From the NCBI RefSeq assembly GCF_902859765.1, contig NZ_CADIJV010000027.1:1-64000 (forward strand): a stretch of DNA of 64,000 bases, read 5' to 3'. The notes under the pieces are model-generated. The model saw only the letters and a list, made by a program, of their open reading frames with translations. It had not been told where the DNA came from and searched no databases. The position numbers were made by a program, and so were the translations under genes. Each line of letters starts with the position of its first letter. Positions within the stretch are counted from its first letter, which is position 1. This stretch comes from Achromobacter pulmonis. Its GTDB lineage: Bacteria; Pseudomonadota; Gammaproteobacteria; Burkholderiales; Burkholderiaceae_B. Below, piece after piece: positions 32,190 through 40,697 of the stretch.

Positions 32190-33884
32190 ATGGATACCTT
32201 GACCGGCGCCGAAGCAATGGTGCGGATGCTGCAACACAACGGCGTCAAACACATTTTCGGTCTTTGTGGCGATACCAGCCTGCCGTTCTACGACGCGCTC
32301 TGCCGGCTCGATCACGGCATGCGGCACATCCTGACCCGGGACGAGCGCAGCGCCGGCTACATGGCCGACGCCTATGCCCGCGTGACCGGCAAGGTTGGCG
32401 TGTGCGAAGGCCCGAGCGGCGGCGGCGCGACCTACTTGTTGCCGGGACTGGTGGAGGCCAACGAGTCGTCCATCCCGGTGCTGGGCATCACCTCCGATGT
32501 GGCGGTGGGCTCGCGCGGCAAGTATCCGCTGACCGAGCTGGATCAGGAAGCGCTGTACCGGCCGCTGACCAAGTGGAACCGCACCATCGACCGCGCCGAC
32601 CAGATCCCCGGCATGGTGCGCGCGGCTTTCCGCGCCATGACCACCGGCAAGCCCGGCGCGGCGCACCTGTGCTTTCCCTATGACGTCATGAAGCAGCAGG
32701 TGGATGCCGCCGACGTCTGGGCCCAGCCCGAACACGCGCAATTCCCGTCGCTGCGCTACGCGCCGGATCCGGCCGACGTGGCGCGCGCCGCGCAGCGGCT
32801 GGTGGGCGCGCGCGCCCCCGTGATCATCTGCGGTGGCGGCGTGGTGATCGCCGGCGCCTGCGGCGCCTTGCAGGAACTGGCCGAAAGCCTGAAGGCGGCG
32901 GTCTGCGTGACCGTCAGCGGGCAGGGCAGCCTGGCGGATACCCACCCGCTCAACGCCGGCGTGGTCGGCTCCAACGGCGGCGTGATGGCAACGCGCGATG
33001 TGGTGGCCGCGGCCGATGTGGTGTTGTTCGTCGGCTGCCGGGCCGGGTCGACCTCGACCGAACATTGGCGCTTCCCGAACCGCGACGTGCCGATCTTGCA
33101 CATCGATATCGACCCGATGGTGATCGGCGCCAACTACCTGACGGAAGTGGGCATGGTGGGCGACGCCAAGCTGGCCTTGCAGGCGCTGGGCGCCGAAGTG
33201 CAGGCACGTCTGGCGCATCGGCCCGCCGACGCGGCCGACGGCGCGGTGCTGGCCGGCCGCGCCAAGGCCGCGCGCCGCGCGCAGCTGGAGCCGTTGGCCA
33301 GCAGCCTGGACGCGCCGATCCGTCCCGAGCGCGTGGTGCAGTCGCTCAACCGCCTGTTGCCCGATGACGCCGTGGTGTGCGCTGACCCGGGCACGCCATG
33401 CCCGTATTTCTCGGCTTATTACGACGTGTCCCGACCGGGCCGCCACTTCATCACCAACCGTGCCCATGGCGCATTGGGTTTCTCGATGTCGGCGGCGCTG
33501 GGTGCGTGGGTCGGCCGGCCGAACGCCAAGTGCGTCTCGGTCATGGGCGACGGCAGCTTCGGTTTCACGGTCGGCGAACTGGAGACCATCGTGCGCCATA
33601 AGGCGCCGTTGCTGATGGTGGTGTTCTCGAATTCGGTCTATGGCTGGATCAAGGCCAGCCAGAAGGCCGGCTACGACAAGCGCTACTACAGCGTGGACTT
33701 CGACCGCACCGACCACGCCCGCATCGCCGAAGCCTATGGCGTGAAGGCGTGGCGGGTCGAGGACCCGGCCAAGCTGGACGCGGCGATCAAGGCGGCCATG
33801 GAGCATGACGGGCCGGCGCTGATCGACGTGGTGGCGCAGCCGCTGCAGGACGCCGCTGCGCCGGTCAGCCAGTGGATGGGCTGA
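32190..33884 (+). CDS. Thiamine-pyrophosphate-dependent enzyme (acetolactate synthase-like)
   Basis: This 564-residue protein has the three-domain layout of the ALS/benzoylformate decarboxylase superfamily. The catalytic Glu is in RDERSAGYMADAYARVTGK. The middle FAD/NAD-like domain carries VIICGGGVVIAGACGAL. The TPP/metal motif is MGDGSFGFTVGELETIVR ending in SNSVYG. It probably decarboxylates or carboligates a 2-oxo acid; a biosynthetic ilvB is unlikely because no small subunit is adjacent. It ends the gntR-bug operon, so it may process the imported ligand. GGAGAAG precedes ATG 32190. Confidence 0.87.
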   Translation: MDTLTGAEAMVRMLQHNGVKHIFGLCGDTSLPFYDALCRLDHGMRHILTRDERSAGYMADAYARVTGKVGVCEGPSGGGATYLLPGLVEANESSIPVLGITSDVAVGSRGKYPLTELDQEALYRPLTKWNRTIDRADQIPGMVRAAFRAMTTGKPGAAHLCFPYDVMKQQVDAADVWAQPEHAQFPSLRYAPDPADVARAAQRLVGARAPVIICGGGVVIAGACGALQELAESLKAAVCVTVSGQGSLADTHPLNAGVVGSNGGVMATRDVVAAADVVLFVGCRAGSTSTEHWRFPNRDVPILHIDIDPMVIGANYLTEVGMVGDAKLALQALGAEVQARLAHRPADAADGAVLAGRAKAARRAQLEPLASSLDAPIRPERVVQSLNRLLPDDAVVCADPGTPCPYFSAYYDVSRPGRHFITNRAHGALGFSMSAALGAWVGRPNAKCVSVMGDGSFGFTVGELETIVRHKAPLLMVVFSNSVYGWIKASQKAGYDKRYYSVDFDRTDHARIAEAYGVKAWRVEDPAKLDAAIKAAMEHDGPALIDVVAQPLQDAAAPVSQWMG

Positions 33885-33902
33885 CCAGCGGACGGGCAGA
33901 AC

Positions 33903-33933
33903 AAAGCGGGGCCAGGGGTGGCCCCGCTTTTTT
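33903..33933. terminator. Bidirectional terminator between TPP enzyme and CDO-like gene
   Basis: AAAGCGGGGCC (33903-33913) pairs with GGCCCCGCTTT (33920-33930), followed by T residues. The A/T flanks allow use by the convergent genes on both sides. Confidence 0.9.
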
Positions 33934-33953
33934 CATGGCGCTGGCGGCGGTGT

Positions 33954-34490
33954 TCAGTGCGGCGCGAGCGTCGGCACCAGATGGTTGACGCCGGTACAGA
34001 GGTCGGCCTGGTCGACGCCATACAGGTGCAGGGATACCGCGATGCCGGGGCCGGCATTGCCGAGCCGGTGGATCTGGCGCAGCCCCGGGGTGGCGGTGAC
34101 GATATCGCCCGGACGGCGGCGGACTTCGCCACACGTCACCGCGGCACCGGCGTTCGGGTCCCAGCGGTAGTGGGTTTCGGTCAGCTCGCCCTGCAAGACC
34201 TGGTAGGTGCACCAGGTCTTGTGGCCGTGGACTGGACTGAATTGTCCCGGGCGCCAGATCAGGTAGGCGATGGTGAAGGCGCCGTGCGGATCGGCGTAGG
34301 CGATGTGGCGGGTGTAGCGGTCGGGGTGGCCCGCGCGCAGCGCGTCGGGCAGGGCGCGCAGCATGTCGCCGGCATTGGCGACACTGGCGGCCAGCTCGTG
34401 CAGCAGGGCGCGCGCGGCGTTCATCTGGGCGGCCTGCACCGATTCACACAGCGAGCGCAGGTTGGCGGTGGCGAGTGGGAGGGGGGACAT
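33954..34490 (-). CDS. Cysteine dioxygenase-like cupin protein
   Basis: This 178-residue protein resembles cysteine/3-mercaptopropionate dioxygenases. An N-terminal helical part precedes a cupin core with SPVHGHKTWCTYQVLQGEL, giving the first His-x-His pair, and IHRLGNAGPGIAVSLHLYG supplying the third His. Mononuclear iron thiol dioxygenases use three His ligands, all seen here. The substrate thiol is unresolved. The start at 34490 (MSPLPL) is preferred; the frame stays open to 34592, with an ATG at 34520 but no better ribosome site. It is convergent with the TPP gene and divergent from the SDR. Confidence 0.8.
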   Translation of the reverse strand: MSPLPLATANLRSLCESVQAAQMNAARALLHELAASVANAGDMLRALPDALRAGHPDRYTRHIAYADPHGAFTIAYLIWRPGQFSPVHGHKTWCTYQVLQGELTETHYRWDPNAGAAVTCGEVRRRPGDIVTATPGLRQIHRLGNAGPGIAVSLHLYGVDQADLCTGVNHLVPTLAPH

Positions 34491-34655
34491 GGCGGTACGC
34501 CCTGAGTGACAAGCCTTCATCTTAGGGATTCGCGCTGGAATACCTTTGCCAAATCGGCCCGCCCTGTGCCAATGTTTAGAAAAAAATTCCACCCCTGCCG
34601 CCCGCCAGCGCTCCTATACTGATTCGCTTCTTGGTACCACTCTGGAGGGTCGGGC

Positions 34656-35435
34656 ATGGATCTTGGGATCAGCGGCAAGACGGCATTGGTATTCGGCGGC
34701 AGTCGCGGCATGGGCCGGGCGTGTGCGCTGCAATTGGCGCGCGAGGGGGTGGCGGTCACGATCGCCGCCCGCAATCCGCAGACGCTGGAACAGGCCGCGA
34801 CCGAAATCTCGCAGGCGGCGGGCATTGGCGTGGGCTGGGTCTCGGCCGATCTGACCCGGCCGCAGGGCCGTGACGCCGCGCTGGCCGCCTGCCCGCATCC
34901 CGACATCCTGGTGAACAATGCCGACGGTCCGCTGCCGGGCGATTTCCGCGATTGGTCGCACGAAGACTGGGTCGCGGCGCTGGACGCGATGATGCTGGGG
35001 CCGATCGACATGATCCGGCGGGTGCTCGATGGCATGATCGAGCGGCGCTTCGGGCGCATCGTCAACATCGTGTCGCGCAGTGTCAAGGCGCCGCATGCCG
35101 AACTGGGGCTGTCCAACGGCGCGCGCGCCGGATTGATTGGCTTTGTCAGCGGCCTGGCGCGGCAGACCGTGCGCCACAATGTGACCATCAATAATCTCTT
35201 GCCGGGGGCGTTCGCGACCGACGCGCAGGCGCGCCACATCCGCGGCATGCTGGAGCAGGGCGGCAAGACCTTCGAGCAGTTGTGGGACGAGCGCGGCCGC
35301 GCCAATCCGGCTGGCCGCTATGGCCAGCCTGAAGAGCTGGGGGCGCTGTGCGCTTACGTCTGCTCGGCGCAGGCGGGTTACATGACGGCGCAGAACATCC
35401 TGATCGACGGCGGCGGCTACCCGGGCACTTACTGA
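34656..35435 (+). CDS. SDR-family oxidoreductase lacking the YxxxK motif
   Basis: This 259-residue Rossmann protein has the nucleotide loop ALVFGGSRGMGRACA and a NNADG motif in place of NNAG. The conserved Ser region is NIVSRSVKAPHAELGLSNGARAGL. At the place of the catalytic Tyr-x-x-x-Lys it reads Ser-Asn-Gly-Ala-Arg, so both Tyr and Lys are missing. A known atypical SDR subgroup shares this LSNxxR signature. Its reaction is uncertain, and standard ketoreductase annotation would be risky. GGAGGGTC precedes the start. It stands alone. Confidence 0.82.
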   Translation: MDLGISGKTALVFGGSRGMGRACALQLAREGVAVTIAARNPQTLEQAATEISQAAGIGVGWVSADLTRPQGRDAALAACPHPDILVNNADGPLPGDFRDWSHEDWVAALDAMMLGPIDMIRRVLDGMIERRFGRIVNIVSRSVKAPHAELGLSNGARAGLIGFVSGLARQTVRHNVTINNLLPGAFATDAQARHIRGMLEQGGKTFEQLWDERGRANPAGRYGQPEELGALCAYVCSAQAGYMTAQNILIDGGGYPGTY

Positions 35436-35572
35436 CGCCGCCGGCGGCGCCGGCCGCTCGGCCCCGCGGCGCGATGTGCGGCCGAGCCTCGATATATCCC
35501 TAGGGTGTTCCGCGGCTGGACGCCGACGGGACGGCAGGGCAAGATGGCGCCGATATCGCTTGAGGAACCTCC

Positions 35573-36031
35573 ATGGACCAGACGGACATCAAGATCCTGG
35601 CGTTGCTGCAGAAGGATGCCACCTGCTCGGTCGCCGAGATCGCCGAACAGGTCAACCTGTCCGTCACGCCATGCTGGCGCCGCATCCAGAAGCTCAAGGA
35701 CGATGGGGTCATTGCCCGCAACGCCATCCTGCTGGACCCGCGCGCACTGGGACTGAACCTGACCGTGTTCGTGTCCATCAAGACTAGCCAGCACAATGAG
35801 AAATGGACCCAGAGCCTGATCAATGCCGTCATGGCGTTGCCCAACGTGGTCGAGTTCCACCGCATGGCGGGCGATATCGATTACCTGCTCAAGGTCGTGG
35901 TCGAGGACATGGCGGCCTATGACCGCTTCTACCGCCGCCTGATCGGGGCGGTGGACCTGCTGGACGTCAGCGCCAGTTTCTCGATGGAAGTCATCAAGAG
36001 CACCACGGAGTTGCCGCTGGACGCGGTCTAG
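35573..36031 (+). CDS. Lrp/AsnC-family transcriptional regulator
   Basis: This 152-residue regulator has an N-terminal helix-turn-helix (TDIKILALLQKDATCSVAEIAEQVNLS, followed by CWRRIQKLKDDGVI) and a C-terminal RAM ligand domain (about 65-145) that forms octamers and senses amino acids. The HTH CWRRI variant is frequent in this family. GAGGAACC lies before the ATG. It is monocistronic; nearby candidates for control are the ChaC-like gene downstream and the SDR upstream. Confidence 0.92.
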   Translation: MDQTDIKILALLQKDATCSVAEIAEQVNLSVTPCWRRIQKLKDDGVIARNAILLDPRALGLNLTVFVSIKTSQHNEKWTQSLINAVMALPNVVEFHRMAGDIDYLLKVVVEDMAAYDRFYRRLIGAVDLLDVSASFSMEVIKSTTELPLDAV

Positions 36032-36258
36032 CGGCCTGCAGGCCCGGAGCGCCGCCGCTTCCGGTGTGCCGCTTGCCCGCCGGGAAGAAGGGCGCGGACG
36101 GCATGGGCGCAATTTTTTTTCTCCGGCAGCCGCTTGCGGCGAATACAAATTTCTTTCGGCGTGTTGCTCGCGGCCTATCTCGCAATGCTTTTGCGCGGCA
36201 GGCGGCGTAGGATATCCGGCATTCCTGATGGAATGAACCCGCGATACCAGAGGACCCT

Positions 36259-36870
36259 ATGTCGTTGGCAGTACCCGCCGGCTGTGCCGGATCGGCGCAG
36301 ACGCACGCCGCGTCGGCGGACGCGCTTTTGGCTGGATGGAATGGCACTGACGACCTGTGGCTGTTCGCCTACGGGTCCCTGATCTGGCATCCCGGGTTTG
36401 CCTGGCGCGAACGGCGCCTGGCCACGGTGCGCGGCTACCACCGCTCGCTGTGCCTGTGGTCGCATGACCATCGCGGGTCGCCCGACAATCCCGGGCTGGT
36501 GTTCGGCCTGGACCGCGGCGGTTGCTGCCGTGGCGTGGCCTACCAGATCGCGGCCAACGATGTGCCGGCGGTGTTCGAGGCGCTATGGCGCCGCGAGATG
36601 GTCACCGGCGCCTATACGCCGCGCTGGCTGGCTTGCCATACCGAGCCGGCGCCGGTGCGGGCCTTGGTGTTCCTGCTCAACCGCGCTTGCCAGGAATACG
36701 CCGCCGGCCTGACCGATGACCGCCTGCTGGCGTCGGTGCGCAACGCGGTCGGGCACTCGGGGCCGTGCCTGGACTATGTGGTGGAAACCGAGAAGGCGCT
36801 ACGCGCCCATGGCATCGACGACTGGCGCCTGGGTGAGCTGGTGCGCCGGCTCGGCTTGCAGCCCTGCTGA
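36259..36870 (+). CDS. chaC: ChaC-like gamma-glutamylcyclotransferase
   Basis: This 203-residue enzyme is related to ChaC, which cleaves glutathione to 5-oxoproline and Cys-Gly. The gamma-GCT fold starts at LWLFAYGSLIWHPGF (YGSL substrate loop, about residue 36). WRREMVTGAYTPRW contains the catalytic Glu. A C-terminal helix motif HSGPCLDYVVETEKAL is shared by ChaC proteins. About 30 N-terminal residues before the domain look like a poorly conserved extension, so an internal start is possible. It runs convergently with pagP. Confidence 0.88.
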   Translation: MSLAVPAGCAGSAQTHAASADALLAGWNGTDDLWLFAYGSLIWHPGFAWRERRLATVRGYHRSLCLWSHDHRGSPDNPGLVFGLDRGGCCRGVAYQIAANDVPAVFEALWRREMVTGAYTPRWLACHTEPAPVRALVFLLNRACQEYAAGLTDDRLLASVRNAVGHSGPCLDYVVETEKALRAHGIDDWRLGELVRRLGLQPC

Positions 36871-36894
36871 GGCCGGCGTCGGCCGGCCCGGGTG

Positions 36895-37449
36895 TCAGAA
36901 GGCCCAGCGGCCGAACATGAACAGCACGTTGCCGGCGCCGCGCGAGCCGGGGATGTAGGTGGCGTAGAGCATGGTGTCCTTGTAGCCGGCCGAGACCAGC
37001 GGCAGCACGCCAGGGAAGGGCACGTAGCTCATGATGTCGTGGCGCGCGGTCAGGAAGACCGTATAGCCGGCGCCCAGTCGGAAGTTTTCGCCGACCCGCC
37101 CGATTTTCAGGAAGCCATAGCCGGCGATGGGCTCGACCTTGCTGTGCGAGTCCAGGAAAGCCATGGCGTACAGGCCCTGCCAGTCGCCGTCTTCGTCGTA
37201 GATGCTGCGGCCATAGCCACCGCCCCAGGCCAGCTCGTTGAAGCTGTTGATCTTTTCACGGCTGTACATGGCGCGGTTGTGCCATGAATAACCACTGAAG
37301 TAGAGGTCGTTGCCGCCTTCGGTCCAGATCTGGTCGAGGCGTTGACAGGCGGGTTGGGCCCAGGAAGGCAGGTTGTCGCAGGCGTGCGCGGCGGCGCTGA
37401 AGGTCGAGAGCAGCAGGCAGAAAAGCGCTGCCCGGAATTTGGCGGTCAT
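36895..37449 (-). CDS. pagP: Lipid A palmitoyltransferase PagP
   Basis: This 184-residue outer-membrane beta-barrel enzyme transfers palmitate from phospholipids to lipid A. A signal peptide ends at SAAAHA before CDNLP. Catalytic residues match E. coli PagP: the His in SGYSWHNRAMYS and the Asp-Ser pair in FLDSHSKVEP. The C-terminal strand ends in Phe (MFGRWAF), typical of barrel proteins. I chose ATG 37449; a TTG at 37473 would add eight residues. No clear ribosome site is present. A 15-base palindrome lies 27 bases upstream. Confidence 0.94.
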   Translation of the reverse strand: MTAKFRAALFCLLLSTFSAAAHACDNLPSWAQPACQRLDQIWTEGGNDLYFSGYSWHNRAMYSREKINSFNELAWGGGYGRSIYDEDGDWQGLYAMAFLDSHSKVEPIAGYGFLKIGRVGENFRLGAGYTVFLTARHDIMSYVPFPGVLPLVSAGYKDTMLYATYIPGSRGAGNVLFMFGRWAF

Positions 37450-37475
37450 TGTAGGGACAGAAAATGATGACAACC

Positions 37476-37490
37476 CCGTTACTGTAACGG
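37476..37490 (-). promoter_or_regulatory. Palindrome upstream of pagP
   Basis: CCGTTAC-T-GTAACGG is a perfect 7+7 palindrome with one central base, too tight to be a terminator hairpin. It is probably an operator for pagP. Confidence 0.5.
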
Positions 37491-37580
37491 AGCTGCCGAT
37501 CTTTTTACTGTCATGCCGCTGTCAACACGGGACCCTGGATGTGCCATGAAACAATCGTGGCCACATCCGTTGTTGAGGCG

Positions 37581-39053
37581 CTACAGCAGGAAAATCGTCG
37601 CCAGGCCGAGGAAGATGAAAAAGCCCAGCGAGTCGGTGGCGAAGGTCAGCAGCACCGACGATCCCATGGCCGGATCCTTGCCGAACCGGGCCCGCACCAT
37701 CGGCACCAGCACGCCCACCGAGGCGCCGACGAGCATGTTGCAGACCATGGCCGCCATCATGACCAGCGCGATCGAGATCGAGTGCGAGATGGCCCAGGCG
37801 AACAGGGCCGCCACCAGGCTGCCGCACAGGCCCACCATCAGGGTCACGAGCAATTCGCGCTTGACCAGCTGCCACAGGTTGCGGCCGGTGATGCGGCCCA
37901 TGGCCAGGGCGCGGATGATCAGCGTCATGGTCTGGTTGCCCGAGTTGCCGCCGATGCCGGCGACGATCGACATCAGGAACGCCAGGATCACGATCTGGCT
38001 GACGGTGCCCTCGAATTGCGAAGCCACGAACGAGGCCGTGGCGGCGGTACAGAGGTTGAACAGCAGCCACGGGGCGCGGTTGCGCAGCGCGGTGCTGACC
38101 GGCGCGAAGATGTCTTCTTCCTGCAGACCGGCGCGCGACAGGGCCTGTTCCTGCGAGTCCTCGCGCATCACGTCGACCACGTCGGCGATGGTGACGCGGC
38201 CGATCAGGCGGCCCTGGTCGTCCATCACGGGCGCCGAGACCAGGTCGTAGCGTTCGAATGCGCCGGCGGCGTCAGCGTCCGAGTCGAGCGGGTTGAGCGT
38301 CAGGAAATCGGAGTTCATGACGGCGCGCACCTCGGTCTCGGGCTCGCTGACCAGCAGGCGCGACAGCGGCAGGATGCCCTGCAGCTTGTCCTGGCGGTCG
38401 ACCACGAAGATCTGGTCGGTGTGGTCGGGCAACTCGTGCAGGCGGCGCAGGTAGCGCAGCACCACCTCGAGCGTGACGTCCTCGCGCACCCGGACCATTT
38501 CGAAGTCCATGATGGCGCCGACGCTGTCTTCCGGATAGCCCATGGCTTCCAGCAACTGCGCCCGTTCTTCCTCGGTCAGGCCCTTCTGCACTTCGGCCAC
38601 GACGTCCGGCGGCAGGTCGGGAGCCAGGTCCGCCAGTTCGTCGGCGTCCATGTTGCCGGTGGCTGCCACCAGGTCCTGGCGGTCCATCGCTTCGATCAGC
38701 GATTCCCGCACCCAGTCCTCGACCTCGAGCAGCACGTCGGCATCGTGCTCGGGGCTGACCAGTTTCCAGATGGCCTGGCGCTCGTCCTTGGGCAGCGATT
38801 CCAGGATGAAAGCGATGTCCGCGGGATGCAGGCCGTCCAGCAGCGTCTTGAGTTCCGCCTCGTGCTGGCGGTGCACCAGGTCTTCGACCAGGTTGGCCTT
38901 GGAATCACCTTCTTCCTGGCGGTGCACCAGGTCGGCGACCAATTGCTGGCGGCGCAGGCATTCCTGGACTTCGGCCAGGGCGTGCTGCGCGTCTTCCGGG
39001 TCGAGGCGGCGGGGCGTCGCGGGCGGTTTCTGCGCGGCGGCGGACTGCGTCAT
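37581..39053 (-). CDS. mgtE: Magnesium transporter MgtE
   Basis: This 490-residue Mg2+ channel has an N-terminal MgtE superhelical domain (about 50-150, HPADIAFILESLP), paired CBS domains (about 165-295, with VTIADVVDVM) and five C-terminal transmembrane helices (about 310-490). The pore region includes GIGGNSGNQTMTLIIRALA. In this family Mg2+ binding to the cytosolic domains closes the pore. It follows the thioesterase gene by 10 bases on the same strand. No magnesium riboswitch could be seen, because no leader separates the two genes. The LVHRQ motif occurs twice, 17 residues apart. Confidence 0.95.
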   Translation of the reverse strand: MTQSAAAQKPPATPRRLDPEDAQHALAEVQECLRRQQLVADLVHRQEEGDSKANLVEDLVHRQHEAELKTLLDGLHPADIAFILESLPKDERQAIWKLVSPEHDADVLLEVEDWVRESLIEAMDRQDLVAATGNMDADELADLAPDLPPDVVAEVQKGLTEEERAQLLEAMGYPEDSVGAIMDFEMVRVREDVTLEVVLRYLRRLHELPDHTDQIFVVDRQDKLQGILPLSRLLVSEPETEVRAVMNSDFLTLNPLDSDADAAGAFERYDLVSAPVMDDQGRLIGRVTIADVVDVMREDSQEQALSRAGLQEEDIFAPVSTALRNRAPWLLFNLCTAATASFVASQFEGTVSQIVILAFLMSIVAGIGGNSGNQTMTLIIRALAMGRITGRNLWQLVKRELLVTLMVGLCGSLVAALFAWAISHSISIALVMMAAMVCNMLVGASVGVLVPMVRARFGKDPAMGSSVLLTFATDSLGFFIFLGLATIFLL

Positions 39054-39063
39054 GCGTTACGAC

Positions 39064-39474
39064 TCAAAGAATGGGGAGAGGGCGGCTGCGCCGTGCTTCG
39101 TCGGTGGCGACGTAGGTCAGCGTGGCTTCGGTGACCTTGACCACCTCGGCGTCCAGGCGCTGGCGTTCCGCGTAGACCTCGACCGAGACGGTGACGGACG
39201 TGGTGCCGGTCTTGACGATGGCGGCGTAGAAACTGAGCAGGTCACCCACGAACACGGGCTGCTTGAACTGGAAGGCGTTGACGGCGACGGTGGCGACCCG
39301 GCCGGCGGCGCGGCGGGCGGCCGGGATGGATCCGGCGATGTCGACCTGGGACATGATCCAGCCGCCGAAGACGTCCCCATGGATGTTGGCGTCCGCGGGC
39401 ATCGGCATGACGCGCAATACCGCCTCGCGATTGGCGGGCAGGGTCGTGAAGGGGGTTTGGGTGCTGGAGGTCAT
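39064..39474 (-). CDS. Hotdog-fold acyl-CoA thioesterase (YciA-like)
   Basis: This 136-residue hotdog protein would hydrolyse acyl-CoA to free fatty acid and CoA. The motif NIHGDVFGGWIMSQVDIAGS carries the catalytic Asp and central helix of the YciA/BFIT group. The C-terminal beta strands follow (VTVSVEVYAERQ, EATLTYVATD). The start at 39474 is supported by GGAG 9 bases upstream. It precedes mgtE by 10 bases, so both probably form one transcript. Substrate chain length is not predictable. Confidence 0.9.
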   Translation of the reverse strand: MTSSTQTPFTTLPANREAVLRVMPMPADANIHGDVFGGWIMSQVDIAGSIPAARRAAGRVATVAVNAFQFKQPVFVGDLLSFYAAIVKTGTTSVTVSVEVYAERQRLDAEVVKVTEATLTYVATDEARRSRPLPIL

Positions 39475-39577
39475 GCGGCCGGCTCCAATGCAAGGCAACC
39501 AGCCGATTATGCAGGAAAAACGTGGCGCCGGCGCGAGCCGGCGCCACGTTGGCGCGCTTCGTGGCAGCGGGCGCGGA

Positions 39578-40546
39578 TCAGGAGGCCAGCTTGACGATGC
39601 CGTAGCCGCCGACCAGCAGCCACGCGTAGAGGATCAGGCCCAACGCCATCACGCGGGGACCGGCCTTGCGGATGTTGGCGAAGCGGGTCTCGATGCCCAG
39701 CGCGGTCATGGCCATGGTCAGGGCGAAGACATCCAGGCGGCGGATCGCGGCGACGGCGTCGGCCGGAATGATGTTGAGCGAATTGATGATGGCCAGGGCC
39801 AGGAAGCCGACCGCGAACCAGGGGATCGGCAGCTTGGCGCCCTTGGCGCCGCCGCCGGCGTGGCTGGCGGCGCTGCGCAGGTACAGGCCGAGCACCAGCA
39901 GTACCGGCACCAGCAGCGCGACCCGGGTCATCTTGACGATGGTGGCGACTTCCGTGGTGGCGGGGTCGATGTTGCTGGCCGCTCCGACCACCTGCGCGAC
40001 TTCGTGGATGGTGCCGCCGATGTAGATGCCCAGGGCCTGGGTGTCGAAATGCAGCCAGCCCGCGTGGTACAGCACCGGATACAGGAACATCGACAGGGTG
40101 CCGAACAGCACCACGGTGGCCACCGCCACGGCGCTCTTGTGCGGCTGCGCCCGCAGGGTCGGCTCGAATGCCAGCACCGCGGCCGCGCCACAGATGGCGC
40201 TGCCGGCGGCGGTCAGCATGGCGGTATCGCGGTCCAGCCCCAGCATGCGCTGGCCGACCCAGGTGCCGAGCAGCAGCGTGCCCACCACCACCGCCACCGA
40301 CACCGCCAGGCCCGGCAGGCCGACGGCGGCGATCTGCTGAATGCTGATGTTCAGCCCATAAAAAGCCACCGCGATACGCAGCAAGCGGCGCGCGGTGAAG
40401 TTGACGCCCACGCCCCAGTCGACCGGCATGGTGCCGCGCAGGAAGTTGCCATACAGCATGCCGCAGACGATGCCCACCACCAACGGCGAAAAGCCCAGCT
40501 GGCGGATGGCGGGCAGGTCCGCCAGTTGCATGACCGCCGCCGACAT
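39578..40546 (-). CDS. YeiH-family putative sulfate/sulfite exporter (5' end frameshifted)
   Basis: This 322-residue polytopic membrane protein belongs to the YeiH/PF03601 family. Hallmarks are GIVCGMLYGN, FYGLNISIQQIAAVGLPGL, GSAICGAAAVLAFEP and GTIHEVAQVVGAAS. The frame continues in homologous sequence upstream of ATG 40546 (WRDKLNGVLFVGLM), but without a start codon. The well-placed ATG at 40664, with an AAAGG ribosome site, lies in another frame. Removing one base from the C7 tract (40637-40643, G7 on the plus strand) would join them. The gene is thus either phase-variable, broken or carries a sequence error. It is divergent from a LysR regulator. Confidence 0.82.
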   Translation of the reverse strand: MSAAVMQLADLPAIRQLGFSPLVVGIVCGMLYGNFLRGTMPVDWGVGVNFTARRLLRIAVAFYGLNISIQQIAAVGLPGLAVSVAVVVGTLLLGTWVGQRMLGLDRDTAMLTAAGSAICGAAAVLAFEPTLRAQPHKSAVAVATVVLFGTLSMFLYPVLYHAGWLHFDTQALGIYIGGTIHEVAQVVGAASNIDPATTEVATIVKMTRVALLVPVLLVLGLYLRSAASHAGGGAKGAKLPIPWFAVGFLALAIINSLNIIPADAVAAIRRLDVFALTMAMTALGIETRFANIRKAGPRVMALGLILYAWLLVGGYGIVKLAS

Positions 40547-40636
40547 GAGGCCGACGAACAGGACTCCGTTGAGCTTGTCGCGCCAGGGCGTGGCGGCGGC
40601 CGTGGCGGCGGGCGCCGCAGTGGGAGCGGCAGGTTG

Positions 40637-40643
40637 GGGGGGC
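40637..40643 (-). repeat. Homopolymer tract C7 (coding strand) near the YeiH start
   Basis: Seven consecutive C residues (coding strand) lie about 7 codons after ATG 40664. A tract of six would fuse that ATG to the YeiH frame. Homopolymer slippage is a known phase-variation mechanism in Bordetella. Confidence 0.6.
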
Positions 40644-40697
40644 GGTGGTGGTGGCAGTGCTCATGGCGGGCCTTTCTGCATATCTAAATAACTAGAC

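Noticed and set aside
38865-38933. Direct repeat CTGGCGGTGCACCAGGTC twice, 51 bases apart, in mgtE
   Set aside because: It encodes two LVHRQ motifs 17 residues apart, which also occur in related MgtE proteins, so it is a protein feature and not a mobile or regulatory repeat.
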